Shown here: positions 10,260 to 21,657 of the stretch, piece after piece
How positions within the stretch are numbered: position 1 is the stretch's first letter
Layout: the number at the start of each line of letters is the position of its first letter
Assembly (NCBI GenBank): GCA_023091665.1
Contig: JALJCQ010000015.1
Location: 1,798,001 to 1,862,000 of the forward strand
Direction of reading: 5' to 3'
Length of the DNA stretch: 64,000 nt
From: Pythium myriotylum
Taxonomy: Eukaryota; Oomycota; Peronosporomycetes; Pythiales; Pythiaceae
The notes under the pieces: model-generated
Told to the model about the DNA's origin: nothing
Databases searched by the model: none
The model's input: only the letters and a program-made list of their open reading frames with translations
Made by a program: the position numbers and the translations under genes

Positions 10260-11438
10260 TCACCACTTCTGAATCTGGTGAGCCTGGTCTACCAGTGCAG
10301 AGACATTGTCAGGCCCACGGCGAAGAAGTTCTTGGGCAAAATCAGCTGCTAAGTCCAAGTGAACAGATACATCAGTAGACTTGCTACTCCTCACTTTCCA
10401 TCCCTGGTCAAATGCCCGAAACACGATCGAGAAGAGTTCAAAAAATGCTATAGGGTCTTCGAAGAGGCGCCAAAACGGCCGCTCTAAACCAAGACAGGCG
10501 CCATCCTTCAGTTGTAGGATCTCGGCGAGTACGAATGCGACTTTGCTGCCCACAAGCGCATACGGGTACTTCTCCGGGTTGCCCGGAGATGCCTGTTCGT
10601 TTAGCATAGGTAGCGCAATTTGGCGATGCACCTCATGAAAGAACACAAAGCATTGCAGTGGTAAAAGGCACTGAAGTTCACGCAAAGGGTCACCGAGTTG
10701 AAAGCCGAGGCGCAACCATGAGTCTCCACGGATTACAAAAGGCTGGGATTCGAAGCAAGCTTGCCACAATCGACGGAGGAGCTCAATATGGTCGTGGTTA
10801 GCATCGCTGAGAGGAGATTTCATAGCCCCCACAAGTTTTGCTAGATGTGCAAGTGAACCTGCTGTAGGTGGAGCATTGGAAGAGGAAGCAGCTCCAAGCA
10901 CCTTATCCCATCTCTTTTGCAACGTCTGGCCGAGACCAGATTGCTTCATTTTCGAAGCAAGGGCTTTCTTCACACCAGATAGAACAGCACCAACATCCTG
11001 TGCTGACGAGAATCCAGCACCTGCGATCCCGTCACTGCCTTGCGCTGAACCGTGCTTGTCCCCCTCCTGCGTGCGGAAGTAGGCATGAAAGAGACGGTCC
11101 TCGGGAACATCGATCTGGTCAACAGAGAGAGTCTCATTTGCGGCCGAGTCATCGGGCTCGCTCGAGATCTGGAGCACTTTGACGCGAACTTCGCCATGGG
11201 CGACTGGCAACGCACGTGTCGAATCCGTAAGGTCGAGCCAGCAGTAGGATCCGTCTTTGGTCGGCACTTGAGCGCGAAAGTGGTGCACGCCTTCGAACGG
11301 GAACTTGCGCTTGAGCTCGCCCAGCGTCGGTTGGGCCGAGAGCAACAGCGCGGAACTGTACTCTTCTGGAGGTGCGTCCTCATCGACCTTCATGGCCTGG
11401 AAGAAGTACCGGCAAAGGACACCGTGAGCAGGAGCCAT
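10260..11438 (-). CDS. DIX domain-ELMO domain fusion protein
   Basis: This intronless gene encodes 392 residues. Residues about 7-95 (CRYFF...TLGELKRKFPFEG...YCWLDL...LPVAHGEVRVKV) carry the pattern of a DIX domain, the head-to-tail polymerising module of Dishevelled and Axin: an initial YFF strand, TLGxxK, Phe-Pro, an aromatic-Asp strand and LP...G.V..KV. Residues about 225-370 form an ELMO domain (LLRRLWQACFE, GFQLGDPLRELQ, YPYALVGSKVAFVLAEIL, FWRLFEDPIAFFELF), known from ELMO/CED-12 and from ELMOD proteins that act as GAPs for Arf-family GTPases. In ELMOD proteins the catalytic Arg lies in a WxxxGFQ-like block; here the equivalent is SWLRLGFQLGDP. A linker of about 130 residues joins them. 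The ATG is 67 bp from the ATG of the divergent helicase. Confidence 0.8.
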   Translation of the reverse strand: MAPAHGVLCRYFFQAMKVDEDAPPEEYSSALLLSAQPTLGELKRKFPFEGVHHFRAQVPTKDGSYCWLDLTDSTRALPVAHGEVRVKVLQISSEPDDSAANETLSVDQIDVPEDRLFHAYFRTQEGDKHGSAQGSDGIAGAGFSSAQDVGAVLSGVKKALASKMKQSGLGQTLQKRWDKVLGAASSSNAPPTAGSLAHLAKLVGAMKSPLSDANHDHIELLRRLWQACFESQPFVIRGDSWLRLGFQLGDPLRELQCLLPLQCFVFFHEVHRQIALPMLNEQASPGNPEKYPYALVGSKVAFVLAEILQLKDGACLGLERPFWRLFEDPIAFFELFSIVFRAFDQGWKVRSSKSTDVSVHLDLAADFAQELLRRGPDNVSALVDQAHQIQKW

Positions 11439-11505
11439 CGTGGGTGTCTGTTACGGAATTGAACACAAGGAAGACTCGACGTCAAAAACTCGCCGTATTT
11501 TTGAC

Positions 11506-14500
11506 ATGTCAAGAATGTCAGCGATTTCCCAACGGCAACATTTCACGATGGAAGAGGAGGACGACTGGGATGAGGCCGTGTGGTCTGCGGTAGCCGCGCT
11601 CGAGTCGTCCCACGCGCAGCACAAGACAGCGGAGGCGCAGTGGGCGTGCCGGTCTTGCACGCTTCTTAATCCAGCCACGAGCGGAGTCTGTGCCGTGTGC
11701 ATGACGCCGCGAGGCCTCGAGCACAACAGTCTTCAGTCAAATGGAGTCGCAGCGCAGAGACCAAATGCGATGCCAGGACAGCTATCGCAGCCTAGAAAGA
11801 TAATACAGGCGACGCTGCCGTTTTACAAGGCTGGTGAGCAAGCCAGGAGAAAAAAGTCGACAGGGAACACAGCTCTTGAACACTTCGACGAACAAACCGT
11901 CACGACCGACGCGGAGGTATTTCGATCCGTCGAGCAGAGAGACGAGTCTGCACAAGGGATGCCGGATTCTAGTGCAACACGGAACTGTTGTGCTATGGAT
12001 AGTGAAGTCAAGTGTCGACACAATGATACTCCCGTCGCGAGGCTTGCAGGTGCGACGAATTTACGACACAAGGGCGAAGATCCTGCGGCGAAGCATCGAT
12101 ATTTGGGTTCTTTCGAAGAGTCGTTTGAACGGGTGCAATATCCTCAAATTGACTCGGTAGCTGCCAACACGTTTATTTATCCAACCAACTATCCCGTGCG
12201 TGAGTATCAGCTAACGATCGCCGAGAAATCACTCTATCATAATACGCTTGTGTCGCTTCCTACTGGATTGGGAAAAACTCTCATCGCATCAGTCGTGATG
12301 TACAACTTTTATCGTTGGTTTCCTGACGGTCAAATCGTGTTCATGGCGCCGACGAAGCCCCTCGTCGCTCAACAGATTGGTGCCTGCCACGAAATAATGG
12401 GCATTCCCCTTCAAGACACGGCTGAGTTGCAAGGTAGCGTCCCACCAAGTATACGTAAAGTGTTCTGGGATACAAAACGAGTCTTCTTCTGCACTCCTCA
12501 AAGTATGCAAAACGACTTACAACGAGGGATATGTCGAGCCGAGCGACTCGTTTGTGTTGTCGTCGATGAAGCCCATCGTGCGACCGGTAATTACGCTTAT
12601 TGCAATGTGATTCAAGAAGTCGAGAAGGTTACGAGGCATTTCCGCGTCTTGGCGTTGTCGGCGACGCCTGGAGCCAAATTTGATGTTATTCAGGATGTTA
12701 TTCGTAACCTACGCATCACCCACATTGAGAGTAGGTCGGCTGATGATGCAGACGTCAAGAAGTACACACACGCACGCCAAGAAGAAGTCATTAAGTGCAG
12801 TCTCACTGCACAAATTTCTGAAGCCAAATCTCTGTTAGTGCGAGTTTTTCAACGTATCACTCAGCGTCTTATGGCTGGTAACATTATCCAGCATCAGGAT
12901 CCCGACCGACTTACACGTTGGTACGTTCTTCAGATGCGCGAGCGCTTCCGCACCAGCCCCAACTATCAGTCCAATCGAAGCGCGGAGAGTGATCTTGCGC
13001 TATTGGTGAGTCTCCTTCATGCGAGAGACTTACTAACCGGCCACGGACTTACCAGCTTTAAACAATGGGTTGATGCATTCATTACTGAAGAAGAGCGAAA
13101 CCAAAAGCGGGCTTCGTGGTCTAAAAAGGAGCTTCTACAATCCACAGAGTTCCAATCGTTGCGTCTATCTCTTGAGCATGTCGGAACTGCTGATGGGTTC
13201 AGCTCTAGCCACCCGAAGCTACTCAAGCTTCGCGAAGTCCTGCACGAGCACTTTCAGCGACACTCTACTGGTTTTTCGAGCACTCGAGCCATCGTATTCA
13301 CTCAGTATCGCAGCAGTGTTCAGGAGATCGTGAGGCTCCTAGAGCCATTATTTCCTCTGATCAAAGCCCAACAGTTCGTTGGCCAGAGTGCTTCTGGAAA
13401 ATCGAAGGAAAGCAAAGGGCAGACCCAGAGAGAGCAGCAAGAAATTGTCCGTAAGTTTCGGGCAGGCATGTTCAATGTCTTAGTAGCGACATGTATCGCA
13501 GAAGAAGGATTGGATATTGGCGAAGTCGACCTGATCGTGAGTTTTGATGCCCTAACGTCGCCAGTAAGAATGATCCAGCGGATGGGACGGACAGGACGGA
13601 AACGTGTCGGGAGAGTCGTTATTCTTGTTACTGAAGGTGACGAGGAAAAGAAGCTGGCAAGGAGTATAGCGTCGGCAAAAACGGTTAGTCGAGCACTGAC
13701 CACGTTCAAGAGCAAGTTTGTGTATGGAAAGTGTGCAAGAATGATCCCCCCTGGTATCATTCCGGAACTTGCCGCGCTAGAAATGGAAATCCCTGAATTT
13801 CACCCTTCTCAAGTCGCTGGTAAGCAGCAGGCTACTGCTCGACACTCAGCGCGGCCTGAAATGGACAAGACTTCGGAAAGAAAGGATGAGTGGAAACTGA
13901 ACGAGCTGGAAAAGAGCATCGTCAAGACTCGGTACACTCCAGGCGATTGGAGGAGTGCTCCTCGCCATGACTTTGTACCACTGAGCGTGAGTCGGAAGAT
14001 TCTTTTCCGAAATGACCATGGAAACGTTTGCGGGAACAGTAAGTTGAAGTCTGTTGCGTTACTAGCATTGGTGCGAAGTATCAATGGTATAAAAGAGATT
14101 GATATCGAGCAAGAGGAACCAAATGGCGATCCTGTCTCGGGCAGAGCACCATTGTTGGGCGAATTGCAAGCTGTAGGCCAAGCCGACAGCGAGTCGCTTA
14201 TATTTAGTGAGCCAGACGGGGACGATTTACACTACAGCCCTCTATGTAGTGCAATCAGACTGCCTTGTGACGCCACAAGTCCGATTCGAGAAGGAAATGC
14301 ACATGGAGTTCAAAGCAAGTTAGATACAAAGCTGCTCAGGTCAATGCCGTCTCCCGCTGATAAGCTAGGTGCTGGGACTACGCATGTTTCACCGCTCCGC
14401 CAAACTACTATAACAGGCAAGCCTTCTCCTTCCCCCAGTAAACGGGGATCAGTTGGAAGCAGACTGAGAAAGAAACGGGATAGACCGCGTGACGCTGTTG

Positions 14501-17500
14501 AGGATAGTCTCTTGGAACGCGGTGAGCGTTTGTTGGAGCGTCTAAAGGTTTTGGTGTCAAGTAGTCCAGAGGCGTTGGTAGCTGAAGATGGATCGGTCCC
14601 TGTGGTGGATACACCATCAAGCTCTGAGAACCCCCCGATTGATGCGTTCCTTAATTTCCCCAGCATTGCTCGAAGGCTCGATTTCGGATCTGCGGAAAAA
14701 CAGCATCACGTTTTGGCTCGGACAAAAGATTCTAATCGCGAGGATTGCGTGCCATCAGCTCCATTACTTCATGAGTTTTTGCAGTGTACGATCGAAGATA
14801 GACCGGCCACACCTTGTCTTGCTGAAAGCTCCGACCCATTTATTGCACCGGGAGCAATACCGCTGAAGTCTTCAAATGAATTCAAGAACGTCTGCGGAGA
14901 GGAGTTGGGTATGCCAGGCCAAAAGCGTGGACTATGTGAAACAGAGGAACGATCTCCACAGTCTGATAGTGAAGAGAAATCCAATTCAAGCTCTTACACT
15001 GGAAGTCTTGTGAACAGCCTCGTAAATGACAGCAGTCGGCTTCCAGTAGACGCAATGACAAAAAAATCCAAAAGATCTCTCGCACTTCGAAGCATCTCCG
15101 TAACGGATGATGTTTCTTATCGAGCGAGCCTCCCAAACACAACCAATAGGCAATTAGAAACAAAAAGTTCACCCACCTCGGCTGTGGAAATGACGTCGCC
15201 GTACCAACCTCTGACGTTCGTCGAAACCAAGAGAATTCCAAAGGTGTTCGACCCATCACAAACAATACTTCAGGAAGAGCAGCCAGCAAGCTCATGGATC
15301 CAACCATCGTCAGGGCGGACCCTAACTGCTGAAGCGCGTTCAGAAGTCGCTTCGACAATTTCTCAAATCCAACCGTGCTCAATTTGCTACGAGCACGAAT
15401 CCTACGATGATGATCTGATCGTTTTTTGCGATGGTTGTAACGTGGCCGTGCATCAGTACTGCTATGGCGTTCCACGGCTTCCTAACGGACATTGGTATTG
15501 TGACTCCTGTCTGAGTGCAAACCATGACCTGCCTGCCAAAAGAAATGTCCGAGCATGCTCGTTATGCCCAATACACAGCTCTTCCATTGCAATGAAGAAA
15601 ACACGATGTGGACATTGGGTCCACGTGCAGTGCTTTATGTGGATTCCCGAGTTCGAAATTGAATTCAAATCCGGTGCTCTGCTTCTAGGCTCTATTGACC
15701 GCATCGATCCCGATCGAAGATCGCTCAATTGCTCTCTATGCCACTCGAAGCGTGGCTTTGGAGTCATTCAGTGCGCTCACAAACGGTGCTTGGCGGCATT
15801 TCATGTTAGTTGTGCATCCGGTGCTTCGTCAGGTGGCTACAAACTCGTCCAAGTGGATGATACTGATACCCGCAACGACCACGAGCCTGAAACATTGTTT
15901 CTGGGTTATTGTCCCATCCACAACAATTCAAAGGAGGTCTGGAGACCTGGCTCAGTAGCCTTCCCGTCGTGTGATGACGTGCAGATGGCTGAGCAATCAC
16001 CAAAAGATTGTATCATCGGACCAAATTCGAGAACATCGTCTTGCTCACCGAGTGACCTGCTTGCAAGCCAAGCGGAGTCGTCGACTAAGCAGCGAAAGCA
16101 GTTTCGTCGATTAAAGCGGAAATATGACGTTTTGAGTGCCCCCGACGACACGACGTCTCCTGGCACCCGTTCGCCTTGGTCCAAGCGAGTTCAACGGTCG
16201 CAAAAGCGCGTGGAGAGGAGTCGTGCACATGCGAAAGTAATAGCTCAGATGTTTTTTGAAGACGAGGTGGAGGCACCCAGTAGTAGTAACGATGATGAAG
16301 ACGAGGAAGAAGAAATGACCGAGGAGGATGAAGCATTTATCGACAACTCATCTCAACTAGTTTATTCACCGTCCATCCCGACTCCTGTTCGGCAGAAGAA
16401 AAGCAAGCGAAACTCGCTCGGAGACATGCGCGCTATCTATGCCCGTTCTATGATCGAATCCCCCCCGACCCCAGCGTTCTTAAGGCGAGGAAGTCGAATG
16501 CTTCCGTCCCAAGGAATCATCAACACTTGCTTGCATGAACTGCGCGGTGATTTCTCTCAATCAACTACAAGCCAACAGAGCCGACTATCAGAGAACGAAG
16601 AAGATGGAAACCAAGACAAATCTGTTGCGCTGCCATGTCTACCACGATCTTCAGAAGAAAAAGATCGCCACTCTGACGTATCTAACGACGACAACAACAA
16701 ACTTGAGGAAGAAGGCAACGTTCTTCGAGAGAAGATCGAAGCGAATCGCCTCAAGGCTCTTCAAATTCTGCAAGAAAAACGACTTGCCGTGCAGAATGCC
16801 TCCCGTGTTATGAAACGTCCCCATACCGACTCATTCCAACCGAGTGGGGATCAGTTCGAAGAGCACTCCGAGAGTATAGAACTGAATAGGGACCAAGTTC
16901 AAGTACGACCTTCGGCAACAACTGATATCTCGCACACTTCTATACGACTTGCTGCGCAGCGTTCGTCAGAACTCAGCGAAGCGACAAGTACAAAGGACGA
17001 GCTCGAGATTATTGTTAGACCTGATTTTCGAGAGTCTTCAATATTCGAGATACTCGAAGTGCCGAGTCCAAACGGGTTAGCTCGACTAAGAATCAGGTGT
17101 GACTCGTCACTAGAAGTTGATGCACTTTTGAGTTTGCGAGTTGCCGTCATATTCATGGAGATGACAAGTTCCACGATGAATCCTTCGGAGCACCACACCA
17201 TTAAGATGGCCCAAAGTGTGTTCAAACTCTTTCTAGTTGTGATAAATGTGCCATCAGAGCGTGCAGTCCAGGATTTATCTCGTTCATCCCAGGTTCGACA
17301 GCTACGAGAGCTTTCTTCGTGTCGTGGTGTAATCGTTGCTTCTGATACTCGTGTGGTCATCAAAACGTTGGTGTCGATCGTAGGGTATGTCGTTCAGTAG
17401 CTGATTCTTTTGTCGGTACGGGACCTCTGACGTGTTTTGAAAAGGGAAGAGGCGCATTTGGGCTTTGCGATAACCCCTCGGGGGCTGTTTTCACCGCCAG

Positions 17501-17733
17501 AAGATGTAAGTGGCGTGGACGCACACTTTCACAACCGTGTGAAATTCTTTCGCGCAACGGGGTTGCTTTCTCTGGGCAGCGTGCTTTCATTGAGCTTTAG
17601 GTTCGACAAATTCACAGTGAAACAAATCCCCGTGGGGAAGTTCAGTGCAGCGCATTGGCAACGTATGCTTCCATGGGTCACTGAGGCGACAGCGACACAA
17701 CTTCATCGCTATTTCCTGCGCTATTCGGCATAG
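11506..17733 (+). CDS. FANCM: FANCM/Mph1-type DNA helicase with added zinc finger and PHD/extended PHD fingers
   Basis: The helicase core closely matches FANCM, the translocase that remodels stalled forks and recruits the Fanconi anaemia machinery: Walker A PTGLGKT, VFMAPTKPLVAQQI, DEAH in VVVDEAHRATGNYAYC, LALSATPG and motif VI QRMGRTGRKR. Exons are 11506-17384 and 17445-17733, joined by a 60 bp intron (GTATGT...GAAAAG), giving 2,055 residues. Residues about 46-66 form a RanBP2-type zinc finger (WACRSC...CAVC). About residues 1290-1470 hold a PHD finger (CSICYEHESYDDDLIVFCDG) and an extended PHD (CSLCPIHSS to YCPIHN), as in JADE/BRPF/AF10 proteins. The C terminus resembles a degenerate ERCC4 nuclease fold followed by paired HhH (ATQLHRYF at the end). 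An acidic run lies near residue 1600. The start at 11506 is the first ATG; 11515 and 11548 are alternatives. Confidence 0.88.
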
Positions 17734-17752
17734 TCAGCCTTATACCAACACA

Positions 17753-19262
17753 CTACGCGGTCGACTCGATGATTCGAATCGCGTCATCAAGGGTCTTCTC
17801 ATCCTTGCAAAACGCTAAACGCACGAGTCCTTTAGAAAGCAGGTGCTCTGCCTTGGTGAAGAATGGCGACGTTGGAATTACTGCCAGCTTCTCCTGTCGG
17901 CACAACTTGTACGCGAACTGATAATCAGGATATTCCTTGACGAAAATACGAAAGTGTGAGCTTGCATGGAAATCAAGGCTATGGCTAACCAAACTTACGG
18001 GTTTTGGGAGATCATTTGTTGGGTTAATATGTGCGAACTCCTGGAAGATGGGCAAGTGCGTCACGTTGCAGCAGACGAAGTATCCTCCTTCTGGGACGAT
18101 GGGCTTCCAGTTTGCAGAATCCAACGCACTAACAAGGCGGTCTCGTTTTGCAGTTAGCGTTTCTTTCAGCTCGTCTAGGTAGCCGTTCGTTTGCATTTGC
18201 TGGAAGCAAGAAGCCATTGCGACTTCGAACGGGGTGACCCCACAGAATGGCACAGTGCTATGCGCTTTTGTTATTGCACTGGTCAGTGGCGCAGGAGCAA
18301 TGGCATAGCCGACGCGCCAACCAGTGCATGAGAAGGTTTTGCCGGCTGAGAATAGCGAGATAGTTCGGTCAACCATGCCTGGGTAGGCTGCGATCCGTTC
18401 ATGATGCAGTCCGTCATAGCACATGTGCTCGTATACTTCGTCTGAGAGTACAAGCACGTGTGGGTGCTTCGACAACACGAAAGAGATGCCCTCCAACTCC
18501 TCGCGCGAAAAGACTTTGCCGGTTGGATTATGCGGCGTGTTAAGCACAACCATCTTCGTCTTCTCTGTGATTGATGCGTCGAGTTTGTTAAGGTCAAGTC
18601 TAAAATCACTTGAAGAGAACGTGATTCCAGAAGTCGACGATAAGCCCTGGAAAGCATCGCGTTTCGCCTCGGCGAATTCGAACGGAATGCCGACAGTCTT
18701 GATACCGTGCAGCGTGGAGACCGTCTTGTACGCGTCAAAATAAGGCTCGAAAATGAGAACTTCATCTCCCTGCAAACGCAAAATTGTTCAGGTTACTCAG
18801 TCCATAGCACACAACTAGCGTAGACTACATACAGGCTCGAGTAGCGCGGCCATGATCGACGCGATTCCCTCTTGCGCACCGTTGAAAGTCACGATTTCGC
18901 TCATTGGGTCTATCTCGCGCCCTAACAATGGACTGTACAAGTCCGCGAGCACCTTAACGTAGTCGGGCTGACCTCCTGGTCTAGTGTACTGGTTGAAATT
19001 GCCTCGTATGGCCTCCACTGCGGCTTCCTTGACAAATCTGCGATGGTTTAGTGCGCCAGTCGTGGAACCGCAATCACAAGGACTCGTACTCGGGAGTGTG
19101 GAACGAAGGGAAGCCCTGGCCAAGATTCACCGCCCCATGCTGCGCAGCGAGCATGGAGATCTCGGCGAACACGTTGTTGCCGATGCCCTGCACGCGCGTG
19201 CTGATGCTCCGGACGCCGAGCGGCGCCAAGAGGCGGGAGCGAAGGGCCCTCGACGTCGCCAT
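17753..19262 (-). CDS. Kynurenine aminotransferase / cysteine-S-conjugate beta-lyase-type class I aminotransferase
   Basis: This PLP enzyme transaminates kynurenine, glutamine or aromatic amino acids with 2-oxo acids. Proposed exons are 19262-19084, 19037-18833, 18769-17999 and 17935-17753 (445 residues, the family length). The schiff-base lysine is in SLFSAGKTFSCTGWRVGYA; NTPHNPTGKVF, LSDEVYEHMCYDG and NFNQYTRPGG are the family blocks. The first 25 residues (MATSRALRSRLLAPLGVRSI) suggest mitochondrial import. Intron 3 (17936-17998) has a perfect GTAAGT donor but is 63 bp, in frame and stop-free, so retention would add 21 residues. Intron 1 is only 46 bp with a weak GTCCTT donor. The stop is 19 bp from the FANCM stop (convergent). 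Confidence 0.9.
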
Positions 19263-20133
19263 GGTGATGCAGAGATCAGTTCGAGAGGTGATCCTCTCGA
19301 GCGTGGTAGTACTGTATTGCCCAGAATAACCGGACATGATGATTACTGTACTTTGTCCTCGAGGGTCAAAGAAATCCGACACGGATTCGTCGCCAAGGGC
19401 GGTTTCCGCGCGACCCCTGCGACCTGCCACCGGCGCGAGGGCCTCGCGACTCGCTGGGGCGTTCGTCTCGCTGACGAGCCGCCCATCGAAATGCGCGGCT
19501 TGTGTGATGCCGCCGATGCCGTGAGGCCACGAGCCCCTTGACGGCGGGTGCCTGTCACACGAGCCCAAAGACGTCCGCCCCGAGCGAAGAGGCTACCGTC
19601 GGATACACAACGATTCTCCACGAGAGAAACGCGGCGGCTCGTGATGGCGCATTCGTGCACCCACGTCGTCCGTCGAATCCTCAAGATTCTGCGTTGGATC
19701 CCTCGGCACCACGCGCGAGCAGGTGACGAAACCGACAGAGATCGCAGAGCGCGAGAGCGGACTCGGCGTGGGACACTTTCTGCTGCCGTCGGGGATTGCT
19801 CATCGGCAGTGGATACATTCGGTGTTTAAAACAGTGCCGCGAGGAATGAAACACTGCCACTGGAGGACACGCGCCGCCAAGATGACGTGACGCCACTGGC
19901 ATCACAACAACATCCAAGCACCCAAGATGTCCTGATGCCACGGAGATGTGCAAGGACGAGTCAAATGGTACGGATTCAGATTCTGGATCCAGATTCACTC
20001 TAGTAAGAATAATTGGCATCAGTACATTCAATCATAATCCAACCCCCACTTGAAGAAAGACGATGTCGCGTTCTATGGGACTTTGGACTGTATTCAGAAT
20101 TTAACTTATCATGGGAAAAATCGGCTTCGAGGT
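19263..20133. other. Intergenic region upstream of the aminotransferase gene
   Basis: This 871 bp lies between two genes transcribed to the left, so it holds the 3' flank of the bZIP gene and the aminotransferase promoter. Several GC-rich open frames near 19340-19830 show no domain and lie opposite each other. Nothing convincing is seen. Confidence 0.4.
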
Positions 20134-21657
20134 CTAGGTCGACGAGACGCTCTCATCCGTACTGGAATTAGCGTCTTCCTCGCCTTTAGCATCTTCTCGC
20201 GCTGGCTCAATGCCGGAGGGTTGTTTCTTTTGGCTTTCCATGGCCGGTGTTTCCTTGGCTTCGTTGGTTGAGGGCTCAGCGTCCTGGATGGTAACTGTCA
20301 CGAGTGGAGCAATCACTAGGCTTTCGTAACGGAGTACCAAGAACACAAGGTCCTTTCCCCAGTGCTCGAGACTCTCAACGGGGCACTGGCCAACACAGCC
20401 CGTCCACTGAATGGTACAGCCCGTGTCGCTACCCTTCGTCGCGTTGATTTGGCACCAGACAACGCCACGAATCCACGTGTCACGAGTGCCCACATAGTTT
20501 TGGATGTTCAGTCCTTCGAGGCTTTGCATGAGAATCAGGTAGCTATCACCGCGCTGGACACGACAGAGGAGCTCGACCGAACGAGAGATCTCCTTGGTGA
20601 CGGGATGGTAGATGGCACGATACACGACGACCGTGTTGAGATCAATCAGTTGGAGGAGGCGGGTCTTGATCACGACCCCGGCACCGAAAAACTGAGAGAA
20701 GAATTGAACCATTGCCATAGAGTAACCAGTGCGTTCAAAAGCTTGGGCCGCCAACGAGTTGGGGAACTCTTTAGCAAGACGGAAACTGATAGTTTTGTGT
20801 TCAACACGAGTTTGCTGGTTCCATCCTGCGACAGTCTTCCCGTCGTCAAGGAACGCTTCGTCTGGGCAAAAACCGTCGATGTAGCGCATCGTTTGTTGCA
20901 TGATAGTGCTCGACTCGTGAGGCTGGAGGGGAGTGTAATATTGGGAGAGAGTCTCCATTTCTTCTTCGAGGAAGATGCTCATGTCGTGGCTATCGAGGTC
21001 GACGCCACTGGCAACGCATTGTTGGAGCAACGACGAACGCTCGCGTTCAAGAGCCTCAGCTTCCATCTTGAGCTCGTGGATCTTCACCTGTTTCTCCATG
21101 GTCTCAGCGAGCCTCTTCTCTTGCTCCAACTTTTCCTTTTTGCGAACGATGAAGCGGCGTTGGACCTCCCGGTGCTTGGCTCGGGACGTATCGTTGTACT
21201 TGCGTTTCCGCTTGGGCTTGGCAGGGGCCGCTGACCCGGCCTCCGACGACTCGGTCGCCGACATGACGTCGAAGGAGGAGGGCGAAGGGCTCGCGAGCCG
21301 GTCGAGCGTGGCGTCGAACGGCACGCTCGCGGCGATTGCCGAGGCCGCGGCTGCGATCACGGGTTCGGAGGGGACGAAGGAGAGTGGGGGAGCGAGAATG
21401 CCTGAGCGCAGGGCGGCCGAGGGGGAGAGGAGGCTCGAGGGTGGTCGGGCGAGGCGCGTCGTGGCCGTGCCGAGCAGGCTGTGGCCGGGCATGTTGGAGG
21501 CGAAGAGCACCGTGTCCATGATCTCCTGGTCGAAGGCGGACCAGTAGGGGGAGGCGACTGTGGCTGGAGGCGTGGGAGCTGGAGGGGGCGCGGCGAGGGC
21601 CGTGGGACGCATGCGCGCCGTGGCGGTGGGGGCCGGAGGGGGCACGGAGCTGTCCAT
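20134..21657 (-). CDS. bZIP transcription factor with non-standard basic region
   Basis: This intronless gene encodes 507 residues. Residues about 155-215 hold a basic stretch (KRKRKYN, SRAKHREVQRRFIVRKKEKL) followed by a long heptad coil, the bZIP layout. In the DNA-contacting motif N-x2-AA-x2-S/C-R the usual Asn is His, the Ala-Ala pair is Val-Gln, the Ser is Phe and the invariant Arg is Ile. Oomycete bZIP proteins are known to replace the conserved Asn, so this fits the lineage. The N-terminal 150 residues are Pro/Ala/Ser rich (activation-like). The C-terminal half (about residues 300-450) is a folded region of unknown type (VVVYRAIYHPVTKEISRSVE) with a START- or PAS-like look, followed by an acidic tail. 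The target genes cannot be inferred. Confidence 0.75.
   Translation of the reverse strand: MDSSVPPPAPTATARMRPTALAAPPPAPTPPATVASPYWSAFDQEIMDTVLFASNMPGHSLLGTATTRLARPPSSLLSPSAALRSGILAPPLSFVPSEPVIAAAASAIAASVPFDATLDRLASPSPSSFDVMSATESSEAGSAAPAKPKRKRKYNDTSRAKHREVQRRFIVRKKEKLEQEKRLAETMEKQVKIHELKMEAEALERERSSLLQQCVASGVDLDSHDMSIFLEEEMETLSQYYTPLQPHESSTIMQQTMRYIDGFCPDEAFLDDGKTVAGWNQQTRVEHKTISFRLAKEFPNSLAAQAFERTGYSMAMVQFFSQFFGAGVVIKTRLLQLIDLNTVVVYRAIYHPVTKEISRSVELLCRVQRGDSYLILMQSLEGLNIQNYVGTRDTWIRGVVWCQINATKGSDTGCTIQWTGCVGQCPVESLEHWGKDLVFLVLRYESLVIAPLVTVTIQDAEPSTNEAKETPAMESQKKQPSGIEPAREDAKGEEDANSSTDESVSST

Noticed and set aside
11440..11505. GTG-initiated extension of the FANCM gene
   Set aside because: No ATG; first ATG at 11506 keeps all domains.
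20362..21234. 290-codon open frame on the plus strand
   Set aside because: It is the exact complement of the bZIP gene and has no independent domain.
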